A stretch of DNA of 64,000 bases, from contig NZ_CALUCS010000011.1 in assembly GCF_943914615.1 (NCBI RefSeq), forward strand, positions 10,492 to 74,491. Direction: 5' to 3'. The notes under the pieces are model-generated. The model saw only the letters and a program-made list of their open reading frames with translations. It was not told where the DNA came from and did no database searches. Shown piece after piece: positions 36,778-45,067 of this stretch. Position 1 is the stretch's first letter. Each line of letters begins with the position of its first letter. This DNA is from an uncultured Corynebacterium sp. (lineage in GTDB: Bacteria > Actinomycetota > Actinomycetes > Mycobacteriales > Mycobacteriaceae). Both the position numbers and the translations under genes were made by a program.

Positions 36778-38094
36778 ATGAGTACTAGTCGTGTTTATGC
36801 AGGACGTTTGGCCGGCCTGGTTGTGCTGGGGCCGGATGGCGAGTCCGTCGGCCGTGTCCGCGATGTCGTCATCACGATCCACGGCGACAATGCGACTGCC
36901 CTGGGCTTGGTTGTGGAGATTGCGAATAAGCGCAAGATTTTCCTCCCTATGCTCCGCATCGCAACGATCACCGGCACGGACATCACCACCACGTCCAGTT
37001 CCGTGAACCTGCGCCCCTTTAAGTCCCGCTCCGGGGAACTGACGATCTTCGAGGACCTCGTTGGTTCGAAGGTGCACACCGACGATCCGGGGCACGAGGA
37101 TCTGCACGGCAAGGTTGTGGAAATCACGGACGTGGAGTTGACCCGTAGCCGTCGCCGGGAATGGAAGATCCGCAATTTGGCTGTGACCCAGCGCAGCCGC
37201 CTTGGGCGTAAGACGTCAATCGACGTCATCCCTATCGAGCACATTCAGGGGCTCCACGCCTCGGGCACGGGCGCGGTGAACCAGGATGCCGAACTCATCG
37301 CCTCGTTCCAGCAGATGCGCAACGCCGACGTGGCGAACGCCCTGGTGGAGATGGACGATGCGCGACGCAACAAGATCGCTTCCGAGCTGGACGATGAGCG
37401 TCTGGCGGATGTGTTGGCGGAGATGCCGGACGACGATCAAGCGGCGATCCTTGAGCATCTGAACATCGAGCGCGCAGCGGACGTTCTGGAGGAGATGGAT
37501 CCGGACGATGCCGCCGATATTCTGGCCGAGCTGCCGGGGGACACCTCTGACGTCCTGCTGGAGTTGATGGACCCCGAGGAGTCGGAGCCGGTCCGTCGCC
37601 TCATGGACTTCTCGCCCGAAACTGTGGGTGCGTTGATGACGCCCGAGCCGATCATTTTGACGCCCCAGGCTACCGTCGCCGAAGCTCTCGCCCACGCGCG
37701 CAACCCAGAACTACCGATGTCCCTGTCCTCCCTGGTCTTTGTCGTGCGTCCTCCCCAGGCGACTCCGACGGGAAAGTACTTGGGCTGTGTCCACTTGCAG
37801 AAATTGCTGCGCGAGCCCCCGTCTTCTCTGATCGGCGGCATTCTGGATCTGGATCTGCCGGCGTTGTTCGCCGAAGACAGTCAGGAGACCGCGGCGCGTT
37901 ACTTTGCGACATACAACCTGGTGTGCGGGCCCGTGCTGGACCACGACCAGCACCTGCTAGGCGCAGTGAGCGTCGATGACCTGCTGGACCACATGCTGCC
38001 GGAGGACTGGCGTGAGGAAGACTGGCGCGTCGAATCTCCAGCAACGCCTGCACCGTCGGAAGCACAGGCTAAGTCTGAAGTGAAGGAGGCATAG
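36778..38094 (+). CDS. MgtE N-domain/CBS protein without membrane domain
   Basis: The 438-residue soluble protein has PRC-barrel-like segments at about 5-90 and 95-160, an MgtE intracellular-N-type helical region (VLAEMPDDDQAAILEHL, DPDDAADILAEL) at about 195-285, and two CBS-like repeats at about 288-415. The ion channel of MgtE is absent, so it is a sensor or regulator rather than a transporter. It resembles M. tuberculosis Rv1232c (recalled). TAACCT lies eight bases before the ATG. The DUF1003 gene starts 8 bp downstream. Confidence 0.83.
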   Translation: MSTSRVYAGRLAGLVVLGPDGESVGRVRDVVITIHGDNATALGLVVEIANKRKIFLPMLRIATITGTDITTTSSSVNLRPFKSRSGELTIFEDLVGSKVHTDDPGHEDLHGKVVEITDVELTRSRRREWKIRNLAVTQRSRLGRKTSIDVIPIEHIQGLHASGTGAVNQDAELIASFQQMRNADVANALVEMDDARRNKIASELDDERLADVLAEMPDDDQAAILEHLNIERAADVLEEMDPDDAADILAELPGDTSDVLLELMDPEESEPVRRLMDFSPETVGALMTPEPIILTPQATVAEALAHARNPELPMSLSSLVFVVRPPQATPTGKYLGCVHLQKLLREPPSSLIGGILDLDLPALFAEDSQETAARYFATYNLVCGPVLDHDQHLLGAVSVDDLLDHMLPEDWREEDWRVESPATPAPSEAQAKSEVKEA

Positions 38095-38101
38095 GCACGC
38101 C

Positions 38102-38638
38102 ATGGCTCGTAAGTTTTCCCGCGCGGATCTCGATACACCAACCGATGCCACGCGCCAGAAGAAGAAGTTCAACCTGGATGGCGACGGAGTGGGTCGGGTA
38201 GCCGAAAACATCGCCCGCTTCCTGGGAACCGGCAAATATCTCTTCTATCAGACCGTCATCGTGGTCGCCTGGATCGCTTTGAATCTGGGCGGCATGTGGT
38301 GGAACTGGGACCCCTATCCGTTCATCCTTTTGAACCTTGCCTTCTCCACCCAAGCCGCATACGCCGCGCCGCTGATTCTGTTGGCACAGAACCGACAGGA
38401 CGACCGCGACCGCGTCAGTCTGGATGAGGACCGTCGCCGTGCCGCGGAAACCAAGGCCGATACGGAGTTCTTGGCCCGCGAGGTCGCCAGCGTGCGCATT
38501 GCCGTCGGCGAAACCGTCACGCGCGATTACCTGCGCCGGGAGCTGGAGGAGCTCAACGACATCCTGCGACGCATCGACGACAAGATCGATGACTCCCGCC
38601 GTGACGAAGAAGCCCGCGGGGATGCGCGCGAGGACTAG
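38102..38638 (+). CDS. DUF1003 membrane protein
   Basis: The 178-residue protein has two hydrophobic segments at about 50-70 and 76-100 carrying the DUF1003 pattern (VVAWIALNLGG, WDPYPFILLNLAFSTQAAYAAPLILLAQNRQ) and a charged, probably coiled-coil C-terminus. Its function is unknown. GAAGGAGG lies in the end of the preceding MgtE-N/CBS gene, so the two are likely an operon, as recalled for Rv1231c-Rv1232c. Confidence 0.85.
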   Translation: MARKFSRADLDTPTDATRQKKKFNLDGDGVGRVAENIARFLGTGKYLFYQTVIVVAWIALNLGGMWWNWDPYPFILLNLAFSTQAAYAAPLILLAQNRQDDRDRVSLDEDRRRAAETKADTEFLAREVASVRIAVGETVTRDYLRRELEELNDILRRIDDKIDDSRRDEEARGDARED

Positions 38639-38664
38639 CCCGCGCGCCCGCAAGCGAGGCCAAA

Positions 38665-38693
38665 TTAGCGTCTCGCCGGTCGTTCGATAGACT
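38665..38693 (+). promoter_or_regulatory. Candidate promoter of mrp
   Basis: TTAGCG (38665-38670) and TAGACT (38688-38693) are separated by 17 bp; the hexamer ends ten bases before the mrp ATG, predicting a very short leader. Confidence 0.45.
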
Positions 38694-38703
38694 GAAACCC
38701 ATC

Positions 38704-39834
38704 ATGTCCCAAGTCACTGAATCCGCTGTACGCAGCGCGCTATCCCGCGTAGAGGATCCTGAACTAAACCGCACGATCACGGATCTCGGCATGGTGAAGT
38801 CCATCGACATCAACGGTAGTGATGTCGCCGTGGAGATCTACCTGACGATCGCCGGCTGCCCGATGAAAAACCACCTGACGGAGAAGACGCGCGAGGCCGC
38901 GGCTTCCGTCGAAGGCGTGGAAAACGTTACGGTCACCACCGACGTGATGAGCGACGAGCAGCGTCGCAATATCCGCCAGATGGTGCGCGGTGACTCGGCC
39001 GACCCGGTGATCCCCTTCGCCCAGGCCGATTCCACCACCCGAGTGTTTGCAGTCGCCTCCGGTAAGGGTGGCGTGGGCAAGTCCAGCGTCACCGTGAACC
39101 TGGCTGTCGCGTTGCAGAAGCGCGGCCTCAAGGTCGGCGTGATCGACGCTGACATCTACGGCCACTCCGTCCCCGGCCTCATGGGTTCCACGGACAAGCC
39201 GCACCAGGTGGACGAAATGATCATGCCGCTGCAGGCGCACGGCGTGAAGCTGATCTCTATCGGCCACTTCATCGGCGATAACTCCCCCGTCGTCTGGCGT
39301 GGCCCGATGCTGCACCGCGCGATCCAGCAGTTCCTGGCCGACGTCTTCTGGGGCGATCTGGACATCCTGCTGCTGGACCTGCCGCCGGGCACCGGCGACG
39401 TGGCGATCTCGGTGGCACAGCTGGTGCCGAATGCCGAGCTGCTGATCGTCACCACCCCACAGGCCGCCGCCGCGGAGGTTGCGGAGCGCGCCGGCTCTAT
39501 CTCCCAGCAGACCCGCCAACGCATTGGTGGTGTGATCGAAAACATGAGCTGGATGGACATGCCGGACGGCTCTCGCATGGAGGTCTTCGGCTCCGGTGGC
39601 GGTCAGTTCGTCGCCGACCGCCTGTCCCAGATCACCGGCGCTAAGGTGCCGCTGATGGGCCAGATTCCGCTGGATCCGAACCTGCGCGTCGGTGGCGACC
39701 TGGGCAACCCAATTGTGTTGTCCGAACCGAACTCGCCGGCCACCACCGCTTTCGGCGGGATCGCCGATCAGCTGGCGGTGCGCCGCAGTTCGCTGGCAGG
39801 TAAGTCGCTGAATCTCGGCGTCACAAAGAAATAG
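38704..39834 (+). CDS. mrp: Mrp/ApbC-type iron-sulfur carrier ATPase
   Basis: The 376-residue protein has an N-terminal DUF59/MIP18-like domain (about 1-80; VEDPELNRTITDLGM) and a MinD-like P-loop ATPase with the deviant Walker A SGKGGVGKSS near residue 121. Such proteins carry Fe-S clusters to target enzymes. The CxxC near the C-terminus of many Mrp proteins is absent (MPDGSRMEVFGSGGG), as I recall for mycobacterial Mrp, so cluster binding here needs other residues. Convergent with tatB. Confidence 0.92.
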   Translation: MSQVTESAVRSALSRVEDPELNRTITDLGMVKSIDINGSDVAVEIYLTIAGCPMKNHLTEKTREAAASVEGVENVTVTTDVMSDEQRRNIRQMVRGDSADPVIPFAQADSTTRVFAVASGKGGVGKSSVTVNLAVALQKRGLKVGVIDADIYGHSVPGLMGSTDKPHQVDEMIMPLQAHGVKLISIGHFIGDNSPVVWRGPMLHRAIQQFLADVFWGDLDILLLDLPPGTGDVAISVAQLVPNAELLIVTTPQAAAAEVAERAGSISQQTRQRIGGVIENMSWMDMPDGSRMEVFGSGGGQFVADRLSQITGAKVPLMGQIPLDPNLRVGGDLGNPIVLSEPNSPATTAFGGIADQLAVRRSSLAGKSLNLGVTKK

Positions 39835-39865
39835 GCCAAGCAGAAGGAAAACCCGAGCAAAGAGC

Positions 39866-40453
39866 CTAGGTCACGTCCTCCCACCCGTAGCCGGGTGCGG
39901 AGGGCTTTTCTTTAGCTGCATCCGCGTTCCTCGCGTCACCCGTTAGCTGCTCGGCGGCTTCAGCGACTGGGGAATCGAGGCTAGAGCGGGACTCGCCTGC
40001 GTTGGACTGCTGGGTCACGGCAATACCGCCGTTATCCGCGCTACCACTGGCAGGGGCGGGTTGGGGCTGCGCAGAACTCTTGTTCTTGTCGGCTTTGAGG
40101 GCCTCGCGCAGGTTCGGCTTGCGCACGGTATCGACGGTGTCCTTCACATCCTGCTTCGTCTCATTGAAAGAGGTCAGGAAGCTATCGTCGTCATCCAGAA
40201 GAGTCTTGGTGATGAAGCCCTTCGCTCCCATCTGGCGCACCGAGTTGAGCTCCTGCAGTGGCTTGGAGAACTCCCGGAAGTCCTCCCCCAGCTCCCCGTC
40301 GATCTGCTCCTTCGCCTGCGAAACGGCCTTCCGCACCGCCAGTAGCATTGCGCGGGCTTCCTTGATGAGCCCCGGCAAGCGCTCCGGGCCGATCAGGAAT
40401 AGCGCAACGATCAAGAGTACGAGGACTTCGCCCCAACCTACATTGGAAAACAC
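39866..40453 (-). CDS. tatB: Sec-independent translocase subunit TatB
   Basis: The 195-residue protein begins FSNVGWGEVLVLLIVALFLIGPERLPGLIKEA: one membrane helix, the GPERLPG hinge and an amphipathic helix, the signature of TatB. It works with TatC in exporting folded twin-arginine proteins. The C-terminal half is low-complexity Pro/Ala/Ser. The start is GTG 40453, with TAGGTT six bases upstream. It lies downstream of sigE and its anti-sigma gene; the htrA gene that stands between rseA and tatB in mycobacteria is missing here. Confidence 0.92.
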   Translation of the reverse strand: MFSNVGWGEVLVLLIVALFLIGPERLPGLIKEARAMLLAVRKAVSQAKEQIDGELGEDFREFSKPLQELNSVRQMGAKGFITKTLLDDDDSFLTSFNETKQDVKDTVDTVRKPNLREALKADKNKSSAQPQPAPASGSADNGGIAVTQQSNAGESRSSLDSPVAEAAEQLTGDARNADAAKEKPSAPGYGWEDVT

Positions 40454-40489
40454 CTGTCTAACCTAACTTACTCCGTAGAGACTTTCACT

Positions 40490-40858
40490 TTACTTACCGC
40501 GGAAGGGGAGCTTTCGCAGCAGGAGGTCGACGCGGTCGACGAGAGTTTCCGGGCGGCGGCAGCCATCGACGGAGAAGCGGTGCGGAGCCTCATCTTCGTC
40601 GCACTCTTCTGGAATGCGCTGCAGCTTTTCCATCAGTCCGCCGGGGGTGTACACCGCCGAGGCGTGCTCACGCAGACGGTGCGCTGCACTGCGTTGAGCG
40701 CGCACCTCCGCACGGCAGGTTTCGCAGTGCACCAGGTGGATCTTCGCTCGGTGTTCGGCGCGGCGGGATAGCTCCCCATCAACTAGCGCGGCGATGGCTT
40801 CGGTGGACAGGTGGTCTACGGACAACTCCCCCGGAAAATTCTCTACGAAAGATGTCAC
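40490..40858 (-). CDS. Zinc-type anti-sigma factor for SigE (CseE/RseA-like)
   Basis: The 122-residue soluble protein has DHLSTEAIAALVDGEL followed by the ZAS motif HLVHCETC (HxxxCxxC, about residues 41-48), the zinc centre of group anti-sigma factors. It lies 90 bp after sigE on the same strand, as RseA does in mycobacteria and CseE in C. glutamicum. It should sequester SigE in the cytoplasm until surface stress. The function is inferred from motif plus position. Confidence 0.88.
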   Translation of the reverse strand: MTSFVENFPGELSVDHLSTEAIAALVDGELSRRAEHRAKIHLVHCETCRAEVRAQRSAAHRLREHASAVYTPGGLMEKLQRIPEECDEDEAPHRFSVDGCRRPETLVDRVDLLLRKLPFRGK

Positions 40859-40948
40859 GTGTCCTACCTGCCTTTCTGTATGTCCTAGTTGCGGTTGCGT
40901 TCTAAGCTTCTTAGCTACCAGTAGCAGCTCAGCCAGACCTAGACCGAG

Positions 40949-41533
40949 CTAGGCCTGGCCAGTGAAAACCAGTTCGCCTTGGTTACGCTCCAGGTTACCC
41001 CGAAGTTGCGCGCGGGCGCGGTGGATGCGGGAGCGGACGGTGCCCATCTTGATGCCGAGAGTTTGAGAAATCTCGTCGTAACTCATACCCAACCCGTCGC
41101 ACAGAACGACTGCCACGCGGTATTCGGGAGCCAGCTGATCCAGCGCCTGCTCCAGCGCCGGGTCGAGGTTGTTGAGTTCGAACGTGGCTGCGGGGTCGGC
41201 GATGCCGCCTTCGATGCGGTCGTAATCCTCCGGCAGCGCCTCCATGCGGATCTTCGCGCGGCGCCGAACCATGTCTAGGAACAGGTTGGTGGTGATGCGG
41301 TGCAGCCAACCTTCAAAGGTGCCCGGCTGGTAGCTCTTTAGGCTGCGGAAGACACGCATGAACGTATCCTGCGTGAGGTCTTCTGCGTCTTGCTGGTTAC
41401 CCGCTAGCCGGTAGGCCAGGCGGTACACGCTGTCGGCGTGCTCTGCGACCAACTCCCCCCAGGTCGGAAGCTCACCCGTTCCTGCGTCGAACTCGGCGGT
41501 GGTTCGCGGAACGGGGTTCTGGTCTGCGTTCAT
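40949..41533 (-). CDS. sigE: ECF sigma factor SigE
   Basis: The 194-residue protein has ECF region 2 (YRLAYRLAGNQQDAEDLTQDTFMRVFRSL, about 38-66) and region 4 (LAPEYRVAVVLCDGLGMSYDEISQTLGIKMGTVRSRIHRARAQL). It directs RNA polymerase to envelope-stress promoters. Gene order, with an O-methyltransferase divergent and anti-sigma then tatB downstream, matches actinobacterial sigE. CATAAT lies seven bases before the ATG, consistent with a leaderless housekeeping transcript. I saw no convincing ECF promoter for autoregulation. Confidence 0.94.
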   Translation of the reverse strand: MNADQNPVPRTTAEFDAGTGELPTWGELVAEHADSVYRLAYRLAGNQQDAEDLTQDTFMRVFRSLKSYQPGTFEGWLHRITTNLFLDMVRRRAKIRMEALPEDYDRIEGGIADPAATFELNNLDPALEQALDQLAPEYRVAVVLCDGLGMSYDEISQTLGIKMGTVRSRIHRARAQLRGNLERNQGELVFTGQA

Positions 41534-41738
41534 GACCGTAATTATGGCTAATCGTCCTCAAAAAGTTGTGCTGCTCACCTGGCAGTTTCCTGTGAGGATT
41601 TTACCGCTATCTGGGGAGCAAAGAAAGTTCGTCACTTCGGTCACTTCTGTTTACTCTCTTTTCTATTTTTGACGCCACCGCCTGACATGCCGGGGGCAAG
41701 CTCAACATCAACGCATTCCTGGCCTATCGTGTGGAAGC

Positions 41739-42419
41739 GTGAATGCTGCATCATCTTCCCCCATTGAGGCCATCCGTGAGTACGTCCGGGCGACCACCGA
41801 GCCGGACGAGGTGACCACCGCTGCCGTAGAGGCAGCAGAAGAGTTTGGTCTGCTCACCCCTGATGCGATGACTGCCGAGTTCTTGGAATTCATCGCCACC
41901 CGCGCGGGCGCGAACGCCGCCGCCCAGGGGCACACTCCCACCGGCATTATCGTTTCTCCCGCTAGCGGTGTGATTGGCCTGCACCTGTTTAAGGGGCTGA
42001 ACGCAGCACAGGTAGAAGGTCACCTGACGTGCATCGAGCCGGAGGTGCAGCACCAGCAGTTGGCCAAGCAAGCTTTCGCCAACGCAGGACAGCGCCCAAA
42101 TACCTTCCGTTTCCTCCCCAGTGCACCGCTGGACGTCATTCGCCGGCTGGCGAACGATAGCTACGACATCGCGGTCGCAGAGGCAGCCACGGAGGAATTC
42201 ACGGCCATTGTGGAATCCACCCTGCCGGCCCTGCGCACCGGCGGTGTGCTGATCCTGCTGGATAGCCTGATGGACGGCCTGGTCGGAGACGATAACCACA
42301 CCGATCGCCAGACCGTGCGCGCCCGCGAGGCAGATCAATTCTTCCGCGAGCTGGACAACGCCAAGGTCTCCCGTCTCCCCCTCGGCGCCGGCGCCACACT
42401 GATCACCAAAACCAGCTAA
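41739..42419 (+). CDS. SAM-dependent O-methyltransferase (Rv1220c-like)
   Basis: The 226-residue protein shows the class I methyltransferase order GIIVSPASGVIGLHLFKGL (motif I region, about 68-88), LTCIEPEVQHQQLAKQAF, YDIAVAEA and ALRTGGVLILLDSL, matching the O-methyltransferase_3 type. The usual G-x-G-x-G of motif I is changed to SPASG, which is atypical, so SAM binding may be non-standard. GTG 41739 is the start; TATCGT lies eight bases upstream. It is divergent from sigE, an arrangement conserved in mycobacteria. The substrate is unknown. Confidence 0.82.
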   Translation: MNAASSSPIEAIREYVRATTEPDEVTTAAVEAAEEFGLLTPDAMTAEFLEFIATRAGANAAAQGHTPTGIIVSPASGVIGLHLFKGLNAAQVEGHLTCIEPEVQHQQLAKQAFANAGQRPNTFRFLPSAPLDVIRRLANDSYDIAVAEAATEEFTAIVESTLPALRTGGVLILLDSLMDGLVGDDNHTDRQTVRAREADQFFRELDNAKVSRLPLGAGATLITKTS

Positions 42420-42424
42420 TAGGA

Positions 42425-42459
42425 AATCCCCGCGCCCAATCTGAAGGCGCGGGGATTTT
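42425..42459. terminator. Intrinsic terminator after O-methyltransferase
   Basis: AATCCCCGCGCC (42425-42436) pairs perfectly with GGCGCGGGGATT (42446-42457) around a 9-nt loop, followed by TT. It is probably used by both convergent genes. Confidence 0.85.
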
Positions 42460-42491
42460 CCTGGTGCGGTTGACCGCGTTAGTCGACAGCG

Positions 42492-43709
42492 CTAGACGAC
42501 CACGTTCTTGCCGATGCAGACTACGCCACCCTTGGAGATGGTGAAGCGATCCTGGTCACGGGCGCGGTCCACGCCGATGATCTCACCTGCGGAAACCTGA
42601 ACGTTCTTGTCAATGATTGCGTGGCGCACTACGGCTCCGCGACCAATGCGCACGCCCGGCATGATCACGCAGCCTTCGACAGAGGCACCCTCTTCCACAA
42701 TCACGTTCTCGCTCAGAACGGAGTTGCGCACCGTACCGGCGGAGATGATGCAGCCCGCCGAAACCATGGAGGACTGAGCAATACCGCCCTTGACAAACTT
42801 CGCGGGCGGAAGGTTACCCGTCTCCGCAGTGTGGATCGGCCACTGCTGGTTGTACAGGTTAAACACCGGGTGCACGCTGATCAGGTCCATGTGAGCCTCG
42901 TAGAACGCATCAACAGTACCCACATCGCGCCAATAGCCCTTATCGCGCTCGGTCTCGCCCGGCACGTAGTTGTTGGAGAAGTCATAAACGTATGCCTCCC
43001 CGCGGTCGACCAGTCGCGGGATGATGTCGCCACCCATGTCGTGGTTGGAGTTCTCGTCCTCGGAGTCCTCCTTCAGCGCGTCAATCAGCGTCTGCGCGGT
43101 GAAGACGTAGTTACCCATGGAGGCAAAGGAGACCTCCGGGTCGTCCGGCACACTCGGCGGCTCCGCAGGCTTCTCCAGGAACTGCTCGATCTTGTTGTCG
43201 TCGTCTGCCTGGATCACGCCGAACGCCGTTGCTTCGTGACGCGGAACGCGCAGACCAGCGACGGTCACACCAGCACCGCTATTGATGTGTTCCTGCACCA
43301 TCTGCTCTGGATCCATGCGGTAGACGTGATCCGCACCGAAGACGATGATGTAGTCCGGCTGCTCGTCGTACACCAGGTTGAGGGACTGCAAAATCGCGTC
43401 CGCAGAGCCGGTGAACCAGCGCTTGCCAAGTCGCTGCTGCGCCGGAACCGGGGTGATGTATTGGCCAGTCAGGCCGGACAGCTGCCAAGACTGGGAAATG
43501 TGGCGGTCAAGGGAGTGCGACTTGTACTGAGTCAACACGCAAATCTTGTAATAACCGGCGTTGACCAGGTTAGATAGCACGAAGTCGATCAGGCGATAGT
43601 TGCCGCCGAAGGGGACGGCGGGCTTAGCGCGGTCAGCGGTGAAAGGGTACAAGCGCTTACCCTCGCCACCGGCAAGGACAATGGACAGGACGTTTGATCT
43701 GCTCTTCAC
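42492..43709 (-). CDS. glgC: Glucose-1-phosphate adenylyltransferase
   Basis: GlgC (405 residues) makes ADP-glucose from glucose-1-phosphate and ATP. Seen are LAGGEGKRLYPFTADRAKPAVPFGG at the N-terminus (nucleotide-binding and activator region), FGADHVYRMD (metal aspartate) and VQAD...FLEKP sugar contacts, with left-handed beta-helix repeats at the C-terminus. A TTG at 43718 gives three more codons, but GTG 43709 is preferred: TAGGTT is seven bases upstream. Divergent from glgA. Confidence 0.95.
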   Translation of the reverse strand: MKSRSNVLSIVLAGGEGKRLYPFTADRAKPAVPFGGNYRLIDFVLSNLVNAGYYKICVLTQYKSHSLDRHISQSWQLSGLTGQYITPVPAQQRLGKRWFTGSADAILQSLNLVYDEQPDYIIVFGADHVYRMDPEQMVQEHINSGAGVTVAGLRVPRHEATAFGVIQADDDNKIEQFLEKPAEPPSVPDDPEVSFASMGNYVFTAQTLIDALKEDSEDENSNHDMGGDIIPRLVDRGEAYVYDFSNNYVPGETERDKGYWRDVGTVDAFYEAHMDLISVHPVFNLYNQQWPIHTAETGNLPPAKFVKGGIAQSSMVSAGCIISAGTVRNSVLSENVIVEEGASVEGCVIMPGVRIGRGAVVRHAIIDKNVQVSAGEIIGVDRARDQDRFTISKGGVVCIGKNVVV

Positions 43710-43855
43710 ACTTTCCAACCTAGCGACACAGCATTACTTTTGCTTGCCAAGCAGCCAATCGGGTAACCACCCGGTGCCCCCAATTTGCTTACCCGGGATG
43801 AACAGCCCATTTAGTTACCAGGACACGTAGTGCCCCGCGCGGTTAATCTGGAAGC

Positions 43856-45040
43856 ATGCGTATCGCCATGCTGACAAAGGAATATCCCCCAGAGATCTAC
43901 GGTGGTGCCGGCGTGCACGTCACCGAGTTGGTTCGTTACATGCGGAAGCTCGAGCACGTAGACGTGCACTGCATGGGCGGGCCGCGCGAGGAACAAGATG
44001 TCTACGTCCACGGCGTAGACCCGGAACTCACCGAGGCCAACGGTTCTATCAAGACCCTGTCCACCGGCCTGCGCATGGCGAACTCTCTGGGCGACGCCGA
44101 GGTTGTCCACTCCCACACCTGGTACACCGGCCTGGGAGGCCACGTCGGCGGCCTGCTGAACGGCATCCCCCACGTGGCCACCGCTCACTCCCTGGAGCCA
44201 CACCGCCCGTGGAAGCGCGAGCAGCTCGGCGGCGGATACGACGTGTCCTCCTGGTCGGAGAAGAACGCGATGGAGAATGCAGATGCCGTCATCGCCGTGT
44301 CCGCGAAAATGAAAGAATCCATCCTCGACGCATACCCGGCCATCGACCCGGACCGCATCCACGTCGTGCTCAACGGCATTGACTCCGAGCTGTGGCAACC
44401 CCGCCCAACCTTCGAGGCGGCCGTGGAGGCTGGCAATCGATCCATTCTCACGGAACTGGGCGTCGACCCCAATCGCCCCATCGTCTCCTTCGTCGGACGC
44501 ATCACGCGGCAGAAGGGGGTGCCACACCTTCTCAAGGCGGTGGCTCACCTCGACCCAGAAATCCAGGTTGTCCTGTGTGCGGGCGCCCCTGATACCCCGG
44601 AGATCGAGGCCGAAGTCACCGCGCTGGTTGAAAAGCTGCAGGCGGAGCGCGACGGCGTGTACTGGGTAAAGGAAATGATGGACAAGCCGCACCTGCAGGA
44701 GATCCTGTCGGCCTCCGATGCGTTCCTGTGCCCCTCCATCTACGAGCCGCTGGGCATCGTAAACCTGGAAGCCATGGCGTGTGGCACGGCCGTTGTCGCC
44801 TCCGACGTGGGCGGCATCCCGGAGGTTGTTGTCGACGGAGAGACCGGCACCCTGGTTCACTACGACGAGAACGACGCGGAATCCTTCGAGCGTGGCCTGG
44901 CCGACGCGACAAACGCTCTCGTAGCGGATCAGCAGAAGGTCCAAGCCTTCGGTGAGGCCGGCCGTCAGCGTGCTGTGACTACCTTCAGTTGGGCCACCAT
45001 CGCCGAGCAGACTGTGGACGTTTACAGGTCCCTGCTTTAA
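43856..45040 (+). CDS. glgA: Glycogen synthase, GT4 type (GlgA/GlgM-like)
   Basis: The 394-residue GT-B glycosyltransferase has MLTKEYPPEIYGGAGVHVTEL (ADP-glucose loop), VHSHTWYTGLGG, FVGRITRQKG and the C-terminal EPLGIVNLEAMACGTAVVASDVGG with the acidic EX7E motif. It is the short actinobacterial form (GT4) that uses ADP-glucose for glycogen or maltose-1-phosphate. TAATCT lies six bases before the ATG. It shares a 146-bp divergent region with glgC and is followed closely by a GH32-like gene. Confidence 0.92.
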   Translation: MRIAMLTKEYPPEIYGGAGVHVTELVRYMRKLEHVDVHCMGGPREEQDVYVHGVDPELTEANGSIKTLSTGLRMANSLGDAEVVHSHTWYTGLGGHVGGLLNGIPHVATAHSLEPHRPWKREQLGGGYDVSSWSEKNAMENADAVIAVSAKMKESILDAYPAIDPDRIHVVLNGIDSELWQPRPTFEAAVEAGNRSILTELGVDPNRPIVSFVGRITRQKGVPHLLKAVAHLDPEIQVVLCAGAPDTPEIEAEVTALVEKLQAERDGVYWVKEMMDKPHLQEILSASDAFLCPSIYEPLGIVNLEAMACGTAVVASDVGGIPEVVVDGETGTLVHYDENDAESFERGLADATNALVADQQKVQAFGEAGRQRAVTTFSWATIAEQTVDVYRSLL

Positions 45041-45067
45041 ACACAATCCGCTGGTATGAATGGGAGC

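Noticed and set aside
40454..40480. DtxR half-site TTAGGTTAG before tatB
   Set aside because: Only one half matches; the other half has no similarity, and TAGGTT is explained as a -10 element.
41534..41640. SigE-type (ECF) promoter GGAAAC upstream of sigE
   Set aside because: A -35-like GGAAAC is present but no GTT-type -10 at proper spacing.
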